DNA from: Cyanophora paradoxa
Lineage: Eukaryota > Glaucocystophyceae > Cyanophorales > Cyanophoraceae
NCBI GenBank assembly: GCA_004431415.1
Contig: QPMI01000409.1
Span: 124,001 to 188,000 of the forward strand
Length of the DNA stretch: 64,000 bases
Direction of reading: 5' to 3'
Shown: positions 22,547 to 33,316 of the stretch, piece by piece
Position numbering within the stretch: position 1 is the stretch's first letter
How the letters are laid out: each line of letters opens with the position of its first letter
Translations under genes and position numbers: made by a program
Notes under the pieces: generated by a model
Seen by the model: the letters and a program-made list of their open reading frames with translations, nothing else
The model's database searches: none
Told to the model about the DNA's origin: nothing

Positions 22547-23548
22547 ATGAAGGTCCGCGCGTGCTTCTGGCTCGGTCGGGCTGCCTCGCGACCCTCCCCG
22601 CTTCATCCGACGCGCGCGCCGCCGTCTGCAGGTGCTGGCGCTGGTCATGCTCCGGGTAGAGACAGGCAAAGAGCCTTTAATTCTTGCCTCGGCATATGAC
22701 CTCTCTTCGTTCAGCTACTTCCAACGGGGCGGGTTCGTCTCCTTGCCTGACGCCGCAGCGGCCCTTCCCCACAGGCCCTCGCACGACCTTTCTTCTTCCA
22801 TGGACGGCAATCACTCACTTCTCCGCGTCGGTGCAGCGCAAAGGAGATGATGGTCTTCATGACACGCACATTCTCGGCGCGCACGCCAGCCGGCGAGCGG
22901 CAGAGCACACAGCACAATGGTGCGCTTCTCGACAGCTTGCGACTCCGCATGATCCGCCGCGCGGTCCGCCGCATGCCGCTAACCTGCCGGAGCAGAGCAC
23001 TACGGGCACGTCTACAGGCGCTCGGACGGGCTCACGGGCGTTGCGATCACGGATCTCGAATACACCCCGCGCGTCGCGTTCAGCTTGCTCAACAAGTGCA
23101 TGGACGAGTTCGCTGTGAAGTATCCGAACTTCGCTGAGGTACTCCGGCCTTCGGTTTCTTTTTCTTGTGTTGTAGCATTCTTGTTTGCGTTTTTCCCGAA
23201 CCAACGAAAGTCTTCGTGCTCTCTTCAGGGTCCGGCCACGGACGACAGCATGCCTTTCCCGCCCCTAGAAGAGTACCTGCAGAAGTACCAGAACCCCGTG
23301 GAGGCAGACAAGCTGGCGAAGATCCAGAAGGACCTCGACGAAACTAAGATTGTCTTGGTCCGCAAGCTTTCTTCCGCACCTGCGGAGCCTTGCTCTGACT
23401 CTCTTTGCAGCACAAGACTATTGAGGATCTGTTGGAGCGTGGGATGAAGTTGGAGGATTTGGTGGAGAAATCTCAGGATCTTAGCGTGCAGTCCAAGATG
23501 TTCTACAAGACTGCCAAGAAGCAGAACCAGTGCTGCATTTTGATGTAA
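22547..23548 (+). CDS. YKT6: R-SNARE YKT6
   Basis: YKT6 is a lipid-anchored SNARE acting in ER-Golgi, endosomal and autophagosome fusion. The longin domain reads [70 protein letters not shown] and [19 protein letters not shown]. The SNARE motif is [40 protein letters not shown] and [13 protein letters not shown], with the expected zero-layer Arg (LLERG). The C-terminus CCILM is the palmitoyl-Cys plus farnesyl CaaX box. The first coding exon is only ATGAAG (22547-22552); the intron 22553-22631 then leads to GTGCTGGCG, giving MKVLALVML, which aligns with the start of YKT6 elsewhere. All introns are GT..AG. The gene is full length. Confidence 0.96.
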
Positions 23549-24076
23549 CCTCTGTACATCCAAATCAATGCAGAATACTGGGACGTCTTAGCTGGGGAGC
23601 GATCCAACGGGGAGCGGAGGGCTTCCTTCTTCTTGTCTTTGTCCTAGCAACGAAAACACTTTATCATGATCCATGCATGCATGTGCTCGCCGGGCGCCGG
23701 CAAAAGCCGGTGGCGCCGGCGCCACGTGCATGCAGATGCAGACGAAAGGAATTGCAAGTGCTGCGCATGCAACCAGCCCGGCCTGGCAGCGTCGGAAGTG
23801 GTGTTATAGATCTGTTCAAATAGAGCACACACTCGCATTACATCCCAGTTTGAAAGCCAAGAAGGGGAAAAGAGTGCTTCTCTCGACCCGCAAAACTCCT
23901 TGAAGTGCTGTACAAGAGTTCGCAAAACGAGTATACGTATCTCTACAAGATCATTGTCCTGAAAAAGTGACGCTAAAAAGAAATCCAGAAGCTAATTTGA
24001 AACTATTATGCGAGAACGCACACTTACACCTAACAAACTACCAATTCGGCTGTTGATGACCTCCACTGAGGCACAT
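23549..24076. other. Intergenic region between convergent YKT6 and the small gene
   Basis: No gene is supported. A 25-bp stretch at 23631-23655 is identical to 22253-22277 in the RhoGAP gene's first exon. An ATGCATGCATGTGC patch lies near 23673. Sequence after about 23930 is AT-richer, consistent with 3' flanks. Confidence 0.5.
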
Positions 24077-24419
24077 TTAAAGCCACTCTGCATTTCAGGG
24101 CACATGAGGCGAAGAGGAAAAGAGCTGCGAGGAAAGAGGCGGACCTTCGATCTCGAAGTCCGAGGAGCGAGAGTTCTTCTTCTGAGCGGGATGCTTCATC
24201 GACGATGACCCCTTGTGCTGATTGCCGTTCGCCTTGGCGAGCATGTTCTTCACTGCAAACCAAGTCAGATCCCGCAGGTCGCTGGCATTGGAAGGGAAAG
24301 TGCATGTGCTCACTCGCATCAAGATGCAGAACGCTCTCGAACGGGTGGTGGTGCGCCTGCTGCATCGGGTGGTGGTTGCGGTCCTGGGCGCCAGCGAAGA
24401 GCTCCTGATTGTTCGGCAT
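24077..24419 (-). CDS. Small three-exon gene, 74 residues, function unknown
   Basis: Three exons join in frame: 24314-24419, 24145-24252 and 24077-24087, with introns of 61 and 57 bp that start GTGAGC and GTCCGC and end TTGCAG and TGCAG. The product starts MPNNQELFAGAQDRNHHPMQ, has a His/Gln-rich first part, a basic middle (MKNMLAKANGNQHKGSSSMK) and ends SSDFEIEEWL. There is no signal peptide or membrane segment. I do not recognise the family; the basic, Asn/Gln-rich middle is loosely like small SERF-type proteins, but that is weak. The exon phases fit exactly, which is the main support. It lies head-to-head with the ATPase gene. Confidence 0.45.
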
Positions 24420-24940
24420 TCTTGCGCGATCGCTGCGCGTACGGCCGGTCAATAATGTCGGTCGAGTGACGTACTTCCTGTTGGCAGACGGGGAGGAGCG
24501 CCTACCGAGGAGGCGAGATTCGAAAAGGTGACGGGATCGGCTGAGACGGAAGGGACGCCGGCAGGAAACACTAAAAAACACAAGACAACGATATCGATGT
24601 CAGAACTCCGCCTGAGACGCGGGGGCCGGGGCGGGGAGGGCGCCGGGGAGGAGACGTACACAAGGCAATCTTGTGGACTCTGTGGACGGGTATGTTGTTT
24701 CCTTGACGGGGGGGAGATAGTGGCGATTCGGCCTCTCGAACAGACACAACGAGCGGGGTAAGGCGATTGTGCTTCGAAGACGCGCTCTGTTTCGAATTCG
24801 GCCCTGCGGGCCTGCGCATGCGCATGCGCACAATCGCGATTCGCGAGCTTGCAATAACCGGCAGCAGTCGCTGAGCGCCAGCGCGCTGCTTTCGTGCTCC
24901 CGAGTCCCGCCTCGCATCCAGCACCGCCGTCCTGCGCGCC
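24420..24940. promoter_or_regulatory. Upstream region between the small gene and the ATPase gene
   Basis: The 521-bp region separates two divergent start codons and should contain both promoters. TGCGCATGCGCATGCGCACA at about 24815-24834 is an alternating purine-pyrimidine palindromic run that resembles NRF1-type sites, seen only by eye. Confidence 0.35.
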
Positions 24941-27900
24941 ATGTCGGGACCGATAGGAACTGGAAATGTGCACATTCAGCTCAAGGCGCCGATCATGCCG
25001 CGCTCCAGCATGAATCGCATCTCGCTGGAGCGCCCTCCTACGTCCGCGACCGGCGGCAACAACGTTAACTCGCGCAAATCCGCCGACAAGGTGCGCTATG
25101 ATCGGCCGCTCGCGCTCGCTGGCGCGGGCCGGCCTTGATTGGCCGCAGTTGAATGTCGCAGGTGTGCTTACGCGACCGTCCATCGAATTCGCGCGCGCGG
25201 GATCCATGGCCAGCGCAAGTTCCGCAGCCGCGGGCGTCGGCAGCCGTGCATTCGCAGTTGTGATTGATTCGCAGCCCTGGGCCCATTCCTCACCTTCGCC
25301 TCTGCGCAGCGCACATCCAGATGCGGCATGCATCTCAAGAGCAGTACCGCACGAGCCTCGAGATGGCCCGGTGCGCCCTATAGAATTAATCCCCCGATGA
25401 ATTGATTTTAATCGTGACTGCGCGCTAATCACATGTACAGCGCGTACAATGAAATCAAGCAATCCGTGGACATTAAGCACGAGGCCCAGAAGCGCGCCTC
25501 ACTTCAGAAGAAGCCCTTTGAGGAGCCGAAAAAGGTTGTTCCCGCCGCGAAAAAGGGCGACGTGCGTTTCGATCTGTCTTCTTTGATATTGGTTGCGATC
25601 AAACCTGATGAGATCCCTGACAGTACGATGTGGAGGAGCACAAGATCACAATCCGGGAACTCGCGCAGAGCCTCCAGACTGATTTGAACGCAGAAAAGCC
25701 CGCGGATTCCACGGTGCGCGAAGCTTTGAACTCTGGCTAATATCGATCCGGCTGTGCTGTAATCATTCCTCAATTTATATCCTCGCGCGTGTGCAGGGCC
25801 TGTCCTCCCAAGAAGCGCGCATCCGCCTCGAGAAGAACGGCAAGAACAAGCTCTCGCCGCCTCCGGTGATCACTTTTTTCCCCTTCCTCTGCATCCTCTC
25901 GAATGTTGCCTCGCATTGACCGCGTTCGCAGGGCAAGCCGGAGTGGCAGAAGTACCTCCTGCAGTACACGAAGTGAGTTCCCGGCGCCGGGTCCGGCCTT
26001 CGCCGCTGAGCGCTGACCCGGCCCTCGCTCCCGCGGCCGCCTGCAGCAAGTTCATGATCCTCCTCATGATCGCCGGCGCCCTCTGCTTCATCGGTTCGCG
26101 TGCCCGATCGGGAATCTGAGCGCAGCAGACCCGAGCGCGCGCTGGCTCGCTTGCTGCCCGCCTCGGGCGTCGAGCCTGGGAGGTGATGACGGGGGCGCGC
26201 GGGGGCCGGGCGGGGCAGCGTACGGGATCGACCCGGCGGAGTCGATCAATGTGATCCTCGGGGCCGTCCTCTTCGCCATCGTCGTCGCCATGTGCTCCAT
26301 CAGCTACTGGCAGGAGCGCAAGGCCGGCTCCGTCATGGGCGCGCATGAGTGATGATTCGATCTAGTCGATTTATCGAGCCTCGTCGTCATGCAAGCCTGG
26401 CTCGCAGACTCGTTCAAGAACATGCTGCCGCCGTCGTGCCTGGTGGTGCGGGACGGGCAGCAGACCAAGGTCGCCGCCGAGGACCTCGTCGTCGGCGACG
26501 TCGTCGTCGTCCGCCGCCCCGCCCCGCCCCACTCCCCCCTTCGACCCCTCTCTCTGTCTTCCTGAGCGCCGCCCGCGCACGCACAGGTCAAGGCCGGTGA
26601 CAAAGTGGTCCGTGGGCAGCCGCGTCGGGCGGGGCCGGGCGCCGCCTGCAGCGGCTGCCGCTGCCGCGTCTGCGTCTGTTGACGCCGAGGCGTGCGCCCG
26701 CGCACGACAGCCGGCGGACATCCGCATCCTCCACGCCGACGACCTCAAGGCAGGCCACCCCTCCCCTCCCCCTGTACCCCGCATCCCTCTCTCCAGCGGA
26801 TCTTCTCGCCCTCCTGCGGATTGAGATCCCCCCCCCGCCCCCCGCCCCCCCCTCCCCCCCCCCCCCCCCCCTCCCGCCCGCCGCTCACGCGCGGCCGCTG
26901 ACCTCGACGGCCCCTCTGCAGGTGGACAACTCGTCGCTGACGGGGGAGTCGGACCCGCAGTCGCGCTCGCCGGACTGCACCGACGAGAACCCCATGGTGC
27001 GCGCTGGGGCACGGGACGGGTGGCCGGCTAAGGGGCCTCGAGCTCTCTACCCGCCCCCCGCCCCGGCCGGCGAGCGCCGACGCCGGTGGCGCAGGAGACG
27101 AAGAACCTCGCCTTCTACTCCACCCTCGTCCTCAACGGCCAGGTCCGCCCCGGGCCCGCGCCTTCTGCCCAGATCTCCTCCAGCACCCTGCCGCTCCGCC
27201 GCCGACTCGTGGGGGCAGGGGAAGGGCGTCGTGATCCGCTGCGGCGACGAGACGCTCATCGGCAAGATCGGTGCCGTCCCGCCCGCGGATTCTTGTCCCG
27301 AGCCGCCCCCTGATCATGACCGCGTGCCCGGCGCAGCGAACCTGGCGACTGGCGTGCGCCCCGCGCTTTTTGCTGCCCGCGCGCGGGCGCCCCACCCTTC
27401 GCCGCTTCTCCACTTCTCCAACGACCCTGCGGCCGCTGCGCAGACCGAGAACGTGAAGACCACTCTCGAGATTGAGATCGGTGCGAGAGCGACCCGCGGG
27501 CCGCCCGCCGCGCCGCTGCGCCGTGCCGGCCGCGGCTGATCGTGGCCGATCGGCCCGCAGAGCACTTCGTTCACTTCATCGGTGCCTGCGGGCGCCGCAT
27601 CAGGCCCCGGCCCACCGCTCCCGCCCGGCTGACCGCGCTCTACGGCCAGGAATCCTGGCGCTCTGCATGGGCATCGTCTTCTTCGTCGTCTCGGTCGCCG
27701 TCCAGTCCCGCAACGCCGACGACAAGAAGAAGGCCCGCCCGCGCGCAAGAGCCAGGGGCGTGCAGTGAGCCGCGCCGACCGCGCCGCGCGGCGCAGGTGA
27801 TCATCACGGCGATCATCAACACGATCGGCATCGTGGTCGCCAACGTGCCGGAGGGCCTTCCCGCCACTGTCACGGTGGGCCCGCCGTCGGCTCACACCAG

Positions 27901-30900
27901 CGCCGCCCCATCCTGGGGCCGGGGTGACGGCTGAGGCCGGGGGCCGGGGCGCAGCTGTGCCTGACGATCGCGGCGCGCAAGATGGCCTCCAAGAACGTCT
28001 TCGTCAAGCGCCTCGAGTGCGCCCCGCCCCGCCCCGCCCCGCCCCGCCAGAACAGAAGACAACAAGCTCGCTGGCCGTCCCCTTCCAACATCCGAGCACT
28101 TGGCAGCGTGCTGACTCCGCCCCGAGGTGCGTGGAGACGCTGGGGAGCACGACGTGCATCGCCAGCGACAAGACGGGCACCCTCACCCAGAACCGCATGA
28201 CCGCCGCCCACCGTCCGCCCCCGCCCCGCCCCGCCTCGTCTACTCGTAGAGCTTCCGGCTTGTAGATCCCGCTCACGCCGGCGCTCGCCTCGCCCCCGCA
28301 GTGATGTACGACCACGGTGCACCTGGGCTGCAGACGGGCGCGGGGCCGCTCCCCTGCGCCCCCTCACGCCGCCCCCGGGGCCCGGCGCGCGCCGCAGAGA
28401 TCTACTCGGCGGACACGAAGCTCTCGCACGGCTGCTTCGACCGGAGCCACCCGACGGGGAGCGCTCTCCTCCGCATCGCCGCCAACTGCAACCGCGCCGA
28501 CTACGGTCCGGGATGACCCCCCTCGTCCATCGGAGCCGCTGCTCGCGCCCCTCACTCTCCCGGGCAGACCGGGGCGTGGAGGGGAACATGGAGAGGCCGA
28601 TCGGGGAGCGGGTGGTGATCGGGGACGCCTCCGAGAGCGCCCTCCTGCGCCTCGCCGACTCCCTCGAGGACATCGAGCAGCAGCGCGCCCGCGCCCCCAA
28701 GCGGCGCGCCCCCCAAACACCCCACCCCGCCCCGCTTAAGCTTCCTCCCCGTGTACTCCTCGCTGACGGCGGGGCCGCGGCCAGATTCGAAGTGCCCTTT
28801 AATTCTACAAACAAATGGGCACTCTCGGTTCACAAGCTCGAGGGCCAGGCCGACATGCTGCTCATGCTCAAGGGCGCCCCCGAGCGCGTCTTCGACCGCT
28901 GCTCCCACGGTCCGATATGATCTGGTCCATCTGATCTGCCTGGGACGATGCGATGCGATGCGAGCGCAGTGATGGTGAACGGGGAGCGGCGGGGGATCGA
29001 CGGGGCGGAGCGGGCCAAGTTCGAGGAGAGCTACGAGACGCTGGGCTCCATGGGCGAGCGCGTCCTCGGTGCCGCCCCGCCCCCTCAGGACGGAGAGGGC
29101 GAGGGAGGGCCTCACCTGGGCGCAGGCTTTGCGCAGGCCACCCTCCCCGCCGACCAGTTCCCCGAGTTCTACTCCTTCGACGCCGAGCGGTGCCCGCGGG
29201 AGCCGCGCCGGCCCCGGGCCGAGCCCGGGGGCCCAACCAGGCGCGCTGACCCTGGAGGGCGCCGGCAGGATGAACTTCCCGACGGAGGGCCTCACATTCG
29301 TGGGCCTCATCTCCCTCATCGACCCACCCCGCGAGTCCGTCCCCGGCGCCATCGAGAAGTGCAAGTGCGCGGCTCGCCCGTGCCCGCCCCGGCCCACGCG
29401 GCCTCGGGCGCGCCTCCAGCTCAGCGCCCTGCAGGCACGCGGGGATCCGGGTGATCATGGTGACGGGGGACCACCCCATCACCGCCAAGGCCATCGCCAA
29501 GTCCATCGGCATCATCTGGGCCCGCCCCCGCCCCCCAGCCCGCCCCCCCGCCTGCCTACGCCGCGCCTCCGAGGCTTACCGGGGGCGGGCGCGGGGCGCA
29601 GGGGGCGGAGGCGGGGGAGCTGGCGAAGGCGCGCGGGTGCGACGCGAAGGCGGCGCTGCGCCTCGCCGAGTGCGAGGCCGTCGTCGTCAAGGGCGGCGAC
29701 GTGCGCCCCCGCCCGCCCCTCTGCCCCCTCCAGAGATATAGAGCAAGCACGGGCCTAGCTGCAAGCACGAGCCTAGATCTGGGGGTTCAGACAGAGCGGT
29801 CTGGGGCCATGTTCCACGCCGGCGAACGAGATCCAGAGCCCGCCTCGCCTCACGGGGACGGGGGGCGGGGCCGGGGCCAGATCCCGGCGTTCGACGAGGA
29901 GATGTGGGACCTGGTGCTCGCCAAGCGGCAGGTCGTCTTCGCGCGGACGAGCCCGCAGCAGAAGCTCCAGATCGTCGAGGCCCTCCAGGCCCGCCCCCGC
30001 CCCCCCGCACCCCCGCCCGCCCCGCCTGACGCGGGCGCGCACAGGCGCGGGGGGAGGTGGTGGCGGTGACGGGGGACGGCGTGAACGACTCGCCGGCGCT
30101 CAAGCGCGCCGACGTCGGCTGCGCCATGGGCATCTGCGGCTCCGACGTCTCCAAGGCCCGCCCCCGCCCCCTGCCGGCGCCGGGGCGCACCGCCACCTCA
30201 TGCCGGCCCCGCCGACTCCCCCGCAGGAGGCGGCGGACATCATCCTGATGGACGACTCGTTCGGCTCCATCGTCGCCGGCATCGAGGAGGGCGCGCCCCC
30301 GGCCCCGCCCCCGCCCACCTGCACTAGACACTAGACGCCTCGACTGCCCCCCGGCCCCGCGCCCCGGCCCCCTCCGGATCTAGACTACGCTCACTCTAGG
30401 CTGGTCTAGACCGCGCGAAGTCCAAGTGCCGCCTCTGAGCCTCCGCGGGGGGGCGCACGCAGGGCGGACGATCTTCGACAACCTCAAGAAGTCGATCGCG
30501 TACACCCTCACGCACCTCGGCCCCGAGATCGTCCGCCGGCGCCCTCCCTCCATGTGCGTCCCCCGAGGCGCCCCGCTCTGACCGCCCCCGCCCCCGCCCC
30601 CGCTCCCGCCCCCGCCCCCGCCCCCGCCCGCCGCAGCTGCCGTTCCTGGTGGCGATCGCCGGCAACGTCCCCGCCATGCTCGCCTCTATCCTCGTGCGCC
30701 CCGCCCCGCCCCGGCCCCGGCCCCGCCACCACGCAAGCTCCACGCTCCACGCAAGCTCTAGCGCGGCCGCGATGCTCGCGAGCGGCGCCGCTGCGGCTGA
30801 GCGTCGCCTGGGCGGGCAGATCCTGTTCATCGACCTGCTGACGGAGATGGTGCCGGCCTCCTCCCTCGCCTACGAGGCCCCGAGGCCGACATCATGGACG

Positions 30901-32660
30901 TGCGCCCCCCCCCCCCACCCCCCCCCCCCCCCCCCCCCGGCGCGCGCGCACCCCGGCCCCGCCCGCCCCGCGAGCCCTCCCTCCCCTCCCCTCCCTCCCC
31001 TCCCTCCCCTCCCCTCCCCTCCCTCCCCTCCCCTCTCGTCCCGACGCCGGCGGGGACGGCAGCGGCCGCCGCGTAACCCCAAGAAGGACCGCATGGTCTC
31101 CTGGCAGGTCCGCTCGCCCTCCCCGGAGCTCTCCTCCCCACTCGCCGCCGACTCCCCGCGCCCGGCGCGCCCCCGCAGCTGCTGCTCTACTCCTACGTGA
31201 TCTCGATGACGATCTCCGCCGCCGGCTGCTTCGCCACAGACCTCGTGCGCCCCCGGGCCCCGCCGCCCCGTCCCGCCCCCCGCCCCCACCCCCGACCTGC
31301 GACCGTCGAACCCCTGCTGGCGGCAGTACGTGTCCCGTCATCTTCCAGAAGCCACTTGAACGTTCTAGCTCTAGATCTTGTATGCTCCGGGAGTCCGCCG
31401 ATCCACCCCCGTCCCAGGCCTAGAGCCCGCGCTCCTCCGGATCCCCCCCCCCCCCCCCCCCCCTCCCTGGCTGCAGATCTGACCCGACCTGGCTCTGTCC
31501 GACAGTACGTGTTCGGGCGGCTCGGCCTCGCGCCCTCCTCCGGCATCCTCTCCAAGTTCGGCAAGGCGCCCCCCCCCCCTCCCCCCCCTTCTCCCCTCCC
31601 GCCCCCCTTAATCCCTCTCTCTCTCTCCCTCCTCCCCAGCCCGCCGAGCCCAGCCCCCCGGCTGTATATAGACGTCCAGCCTAGCCCGCAGCCTCCCCCC
31701 CCCCCCACCTCCTCCTCCCCTCCTCCTCCTCCTCCCCTCTCCTCCTCCCCCCCCTCCCCCCCCCCCCCCCCCCGGCCCAAAGCCGCCCTGACGCCCCTCG
31801 GCAGACGGTCTCGGAGGCGATGCCGGAGTACTGCGGGGAGGTGCCCCCCGCGGGGGCCGGCCCCGATGCCCCCCTGGCCCTCCCCGCCTCGGGCTCCTTC
31901 CTCGAGCCCTATACCCGTGCGCCCGACCCGACCCGACCCGATCCGATGCGGTCCGGTCCGGTCCGGTCTGAGCTGGTGTGGTGCGGGCAGGGCGGGACTG
32001 CCGCCCCGTGTACGACGCGGCGCTCAAGAAGTGGGCCTCCCCGGGCATGCTCGAGTTCTACGCCGACCAGGTCTACACCGTCGCCTCCGCCCACTTCATG
32101 GTCCGCCCTCCCCCTCCCCTTCGAGCCCCGTTAGATCGATATCCCTCTGCTCCCCCAGCTCCCCGCGGTCGCACGCGGGCTCACAATGCGGCACCGGCGC
32201 GCAGATGATCGTGCACATGCAGCTGTGGCACGTCTTCTCGGTGAAGACGCGCAAGACCTCGATCTTTGCGCAGGGCTTCGCGAACGCCATGATGGTGCCC
32301 CCCCCCCCCCCCCCCCGCTCAACTTAAGCTTGGCGCCTTATCTCGCGGGGCGGGGGCAGAACTTCTCGCTGCTGTGGGGCCCCGCCATCGTCCTCGCCGT
32401 CGTCTTCATCCCGGGCCTCAACACGGCCCTCAACGCCCGCCCCCTCAACGACGGTCCCCGGCCCCCGGCCCCCGAGCTCCCGCCCACTCCCTGCGCATGC
32501 CTCACCGAGTCGCCCGCGGGGCGCGGCGCGCGCATGCGCAGGCACCTTCTGGCTGATCGGGATCCCCTTCGGCGTGGCGTTGATGGCGTACAACGAGGGG
32601 CGCCGCTGGTGGGGCCGCCGCGCCCCGCGCGGCTGGATCGACCGCACCCTCAACTGGTAG
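24941..32660 (+). CDS. P-type ATPase, Na+/K+-ATPase alpha-subunit family (type IIC)
   Basis: This is a plasma-membrane cation pump split into more than 20 exons. The actuator loop has [13 protein letters not shown]; the phosphorylation site is [16 protein letters not shown]; the nucleotide domain has [15 protein letters not shown]; the hinge has [20 protein letters not shown] and [22 protein letters not shown]4 reads [16 protein letters not shown]5 [20 protein letters not shown] and TM6 [19 protein letters not shown]. The C-terminus ends GWIDRTLNW. Family membership is clear from [21 protein letters not shown] and [11 protein letters not shown], as in animal alpha subunits. Compared with pig alpha-1, Ser775 and Asn776 are His and Leu, and Asp808 is Glu, while Glu327, Glu779 and Asp804 remain. 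The N-terminal exon ([15 protein letters not shown]) does not join in phase with the next exon I see ([12 protein letters not shown]), so a small exon is missing or the start is elsewhere. No beta subunit is in the window. Confidence 0.95.
26854..26871 (+). repeat. 18-base poly-C tract in an ATPase intron
   Basis: The run lies in a C-rich intron before the exon encoding [10 protein letters not shown]. Further pure C runs in the same gene occur at 31443-31463 (21) and 31756-31773 (18). Confidence 0.85.
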
Positions 32661-33316
32661 CGGGGGCGCGTGGCCCTCGTCCGACGGTCCCTCATGATCA
32701 AAGCATATGTAGTATAGCATTTCATGATCAACCACACCATATGCATCAAACCTGTTTTCAACTTCGCAGTTCGGATCACTAACTGCCAGGTCTCAACACA
32801 ATGACGGCCCTTGCATCAGCTGCGGCAGTGTATACGTAGTTAGCTATAGCTGTAGGGCCTCGGGCTTGGCAGCCTCGATCCCGTTTCAAATCCAGTTCAC
32901 CGAGTCATTCGAATGAATTCATTGAACTCGGAAGGCCGTTAAGGTGCATTAGATTGTGATCATCACACGTGATCTACCGTAGTATGGCGGGCGATAAGCG
33001 CAAACGCATAGCGAGTCATATCCGCGTTGCAATTGATTGCAACTTGCATTTGGCTTCAAGGCTGCTGGACACTGTGACATGCTAAAGGAACTAGAGTCGG
33101 AACATGCTAACTGGCTATATAGAGCTGCAACATTGAGCTTAAGGATGCCATGATGTGGAAAGAAAGATCTACACTGTGACATGCTTTTCCCCTCGAAAAA
33201 AACGCTGGACACTGTGACATGCTGAAGGCCAGGAACAAGTGAAAACTGAACATAGGAGTATTTTCTGCCTGGAAAACGCTAGCTGTTTAAAGTGATGCGC
33301 GGTGGGCCGCAATTCG
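32661..33316. other. AT-richer intergenic region with short repeats
   Basis: No gene is supported between the convergent ATPase and plastid-candidate genes. TCATGATCA occurs near 32693 and 32722. A near-palindrome TTCGAATGAATTCATTGAA lies near 32907. ACACTGTGACATGCT occurs three times (33069, 33171, 33209). The base composition is far less GC-rich than in the genes. Confidence 0.55.
33064..33223 (+). repeat. Three copies of ACACTGTGACATGCT
   Basis: Exact 15-mers lie at 33069-33083, 33171-33185 and 33209-33223. Copies 1 and 3 are longer: they share GCTGGACACTGTGACATGCT plus AAGG after one variable base. The spacing (102 and 38 bp) is irregular, so this is not a simple tandem array. Confidence 0.85.

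Noticed and set aside
24600-24917. Minus-strand ORFs in the ATPase upstream region
   Set aside because: No protein features and no splice-compatible neighbours; promoter DNA is the simpler reading.
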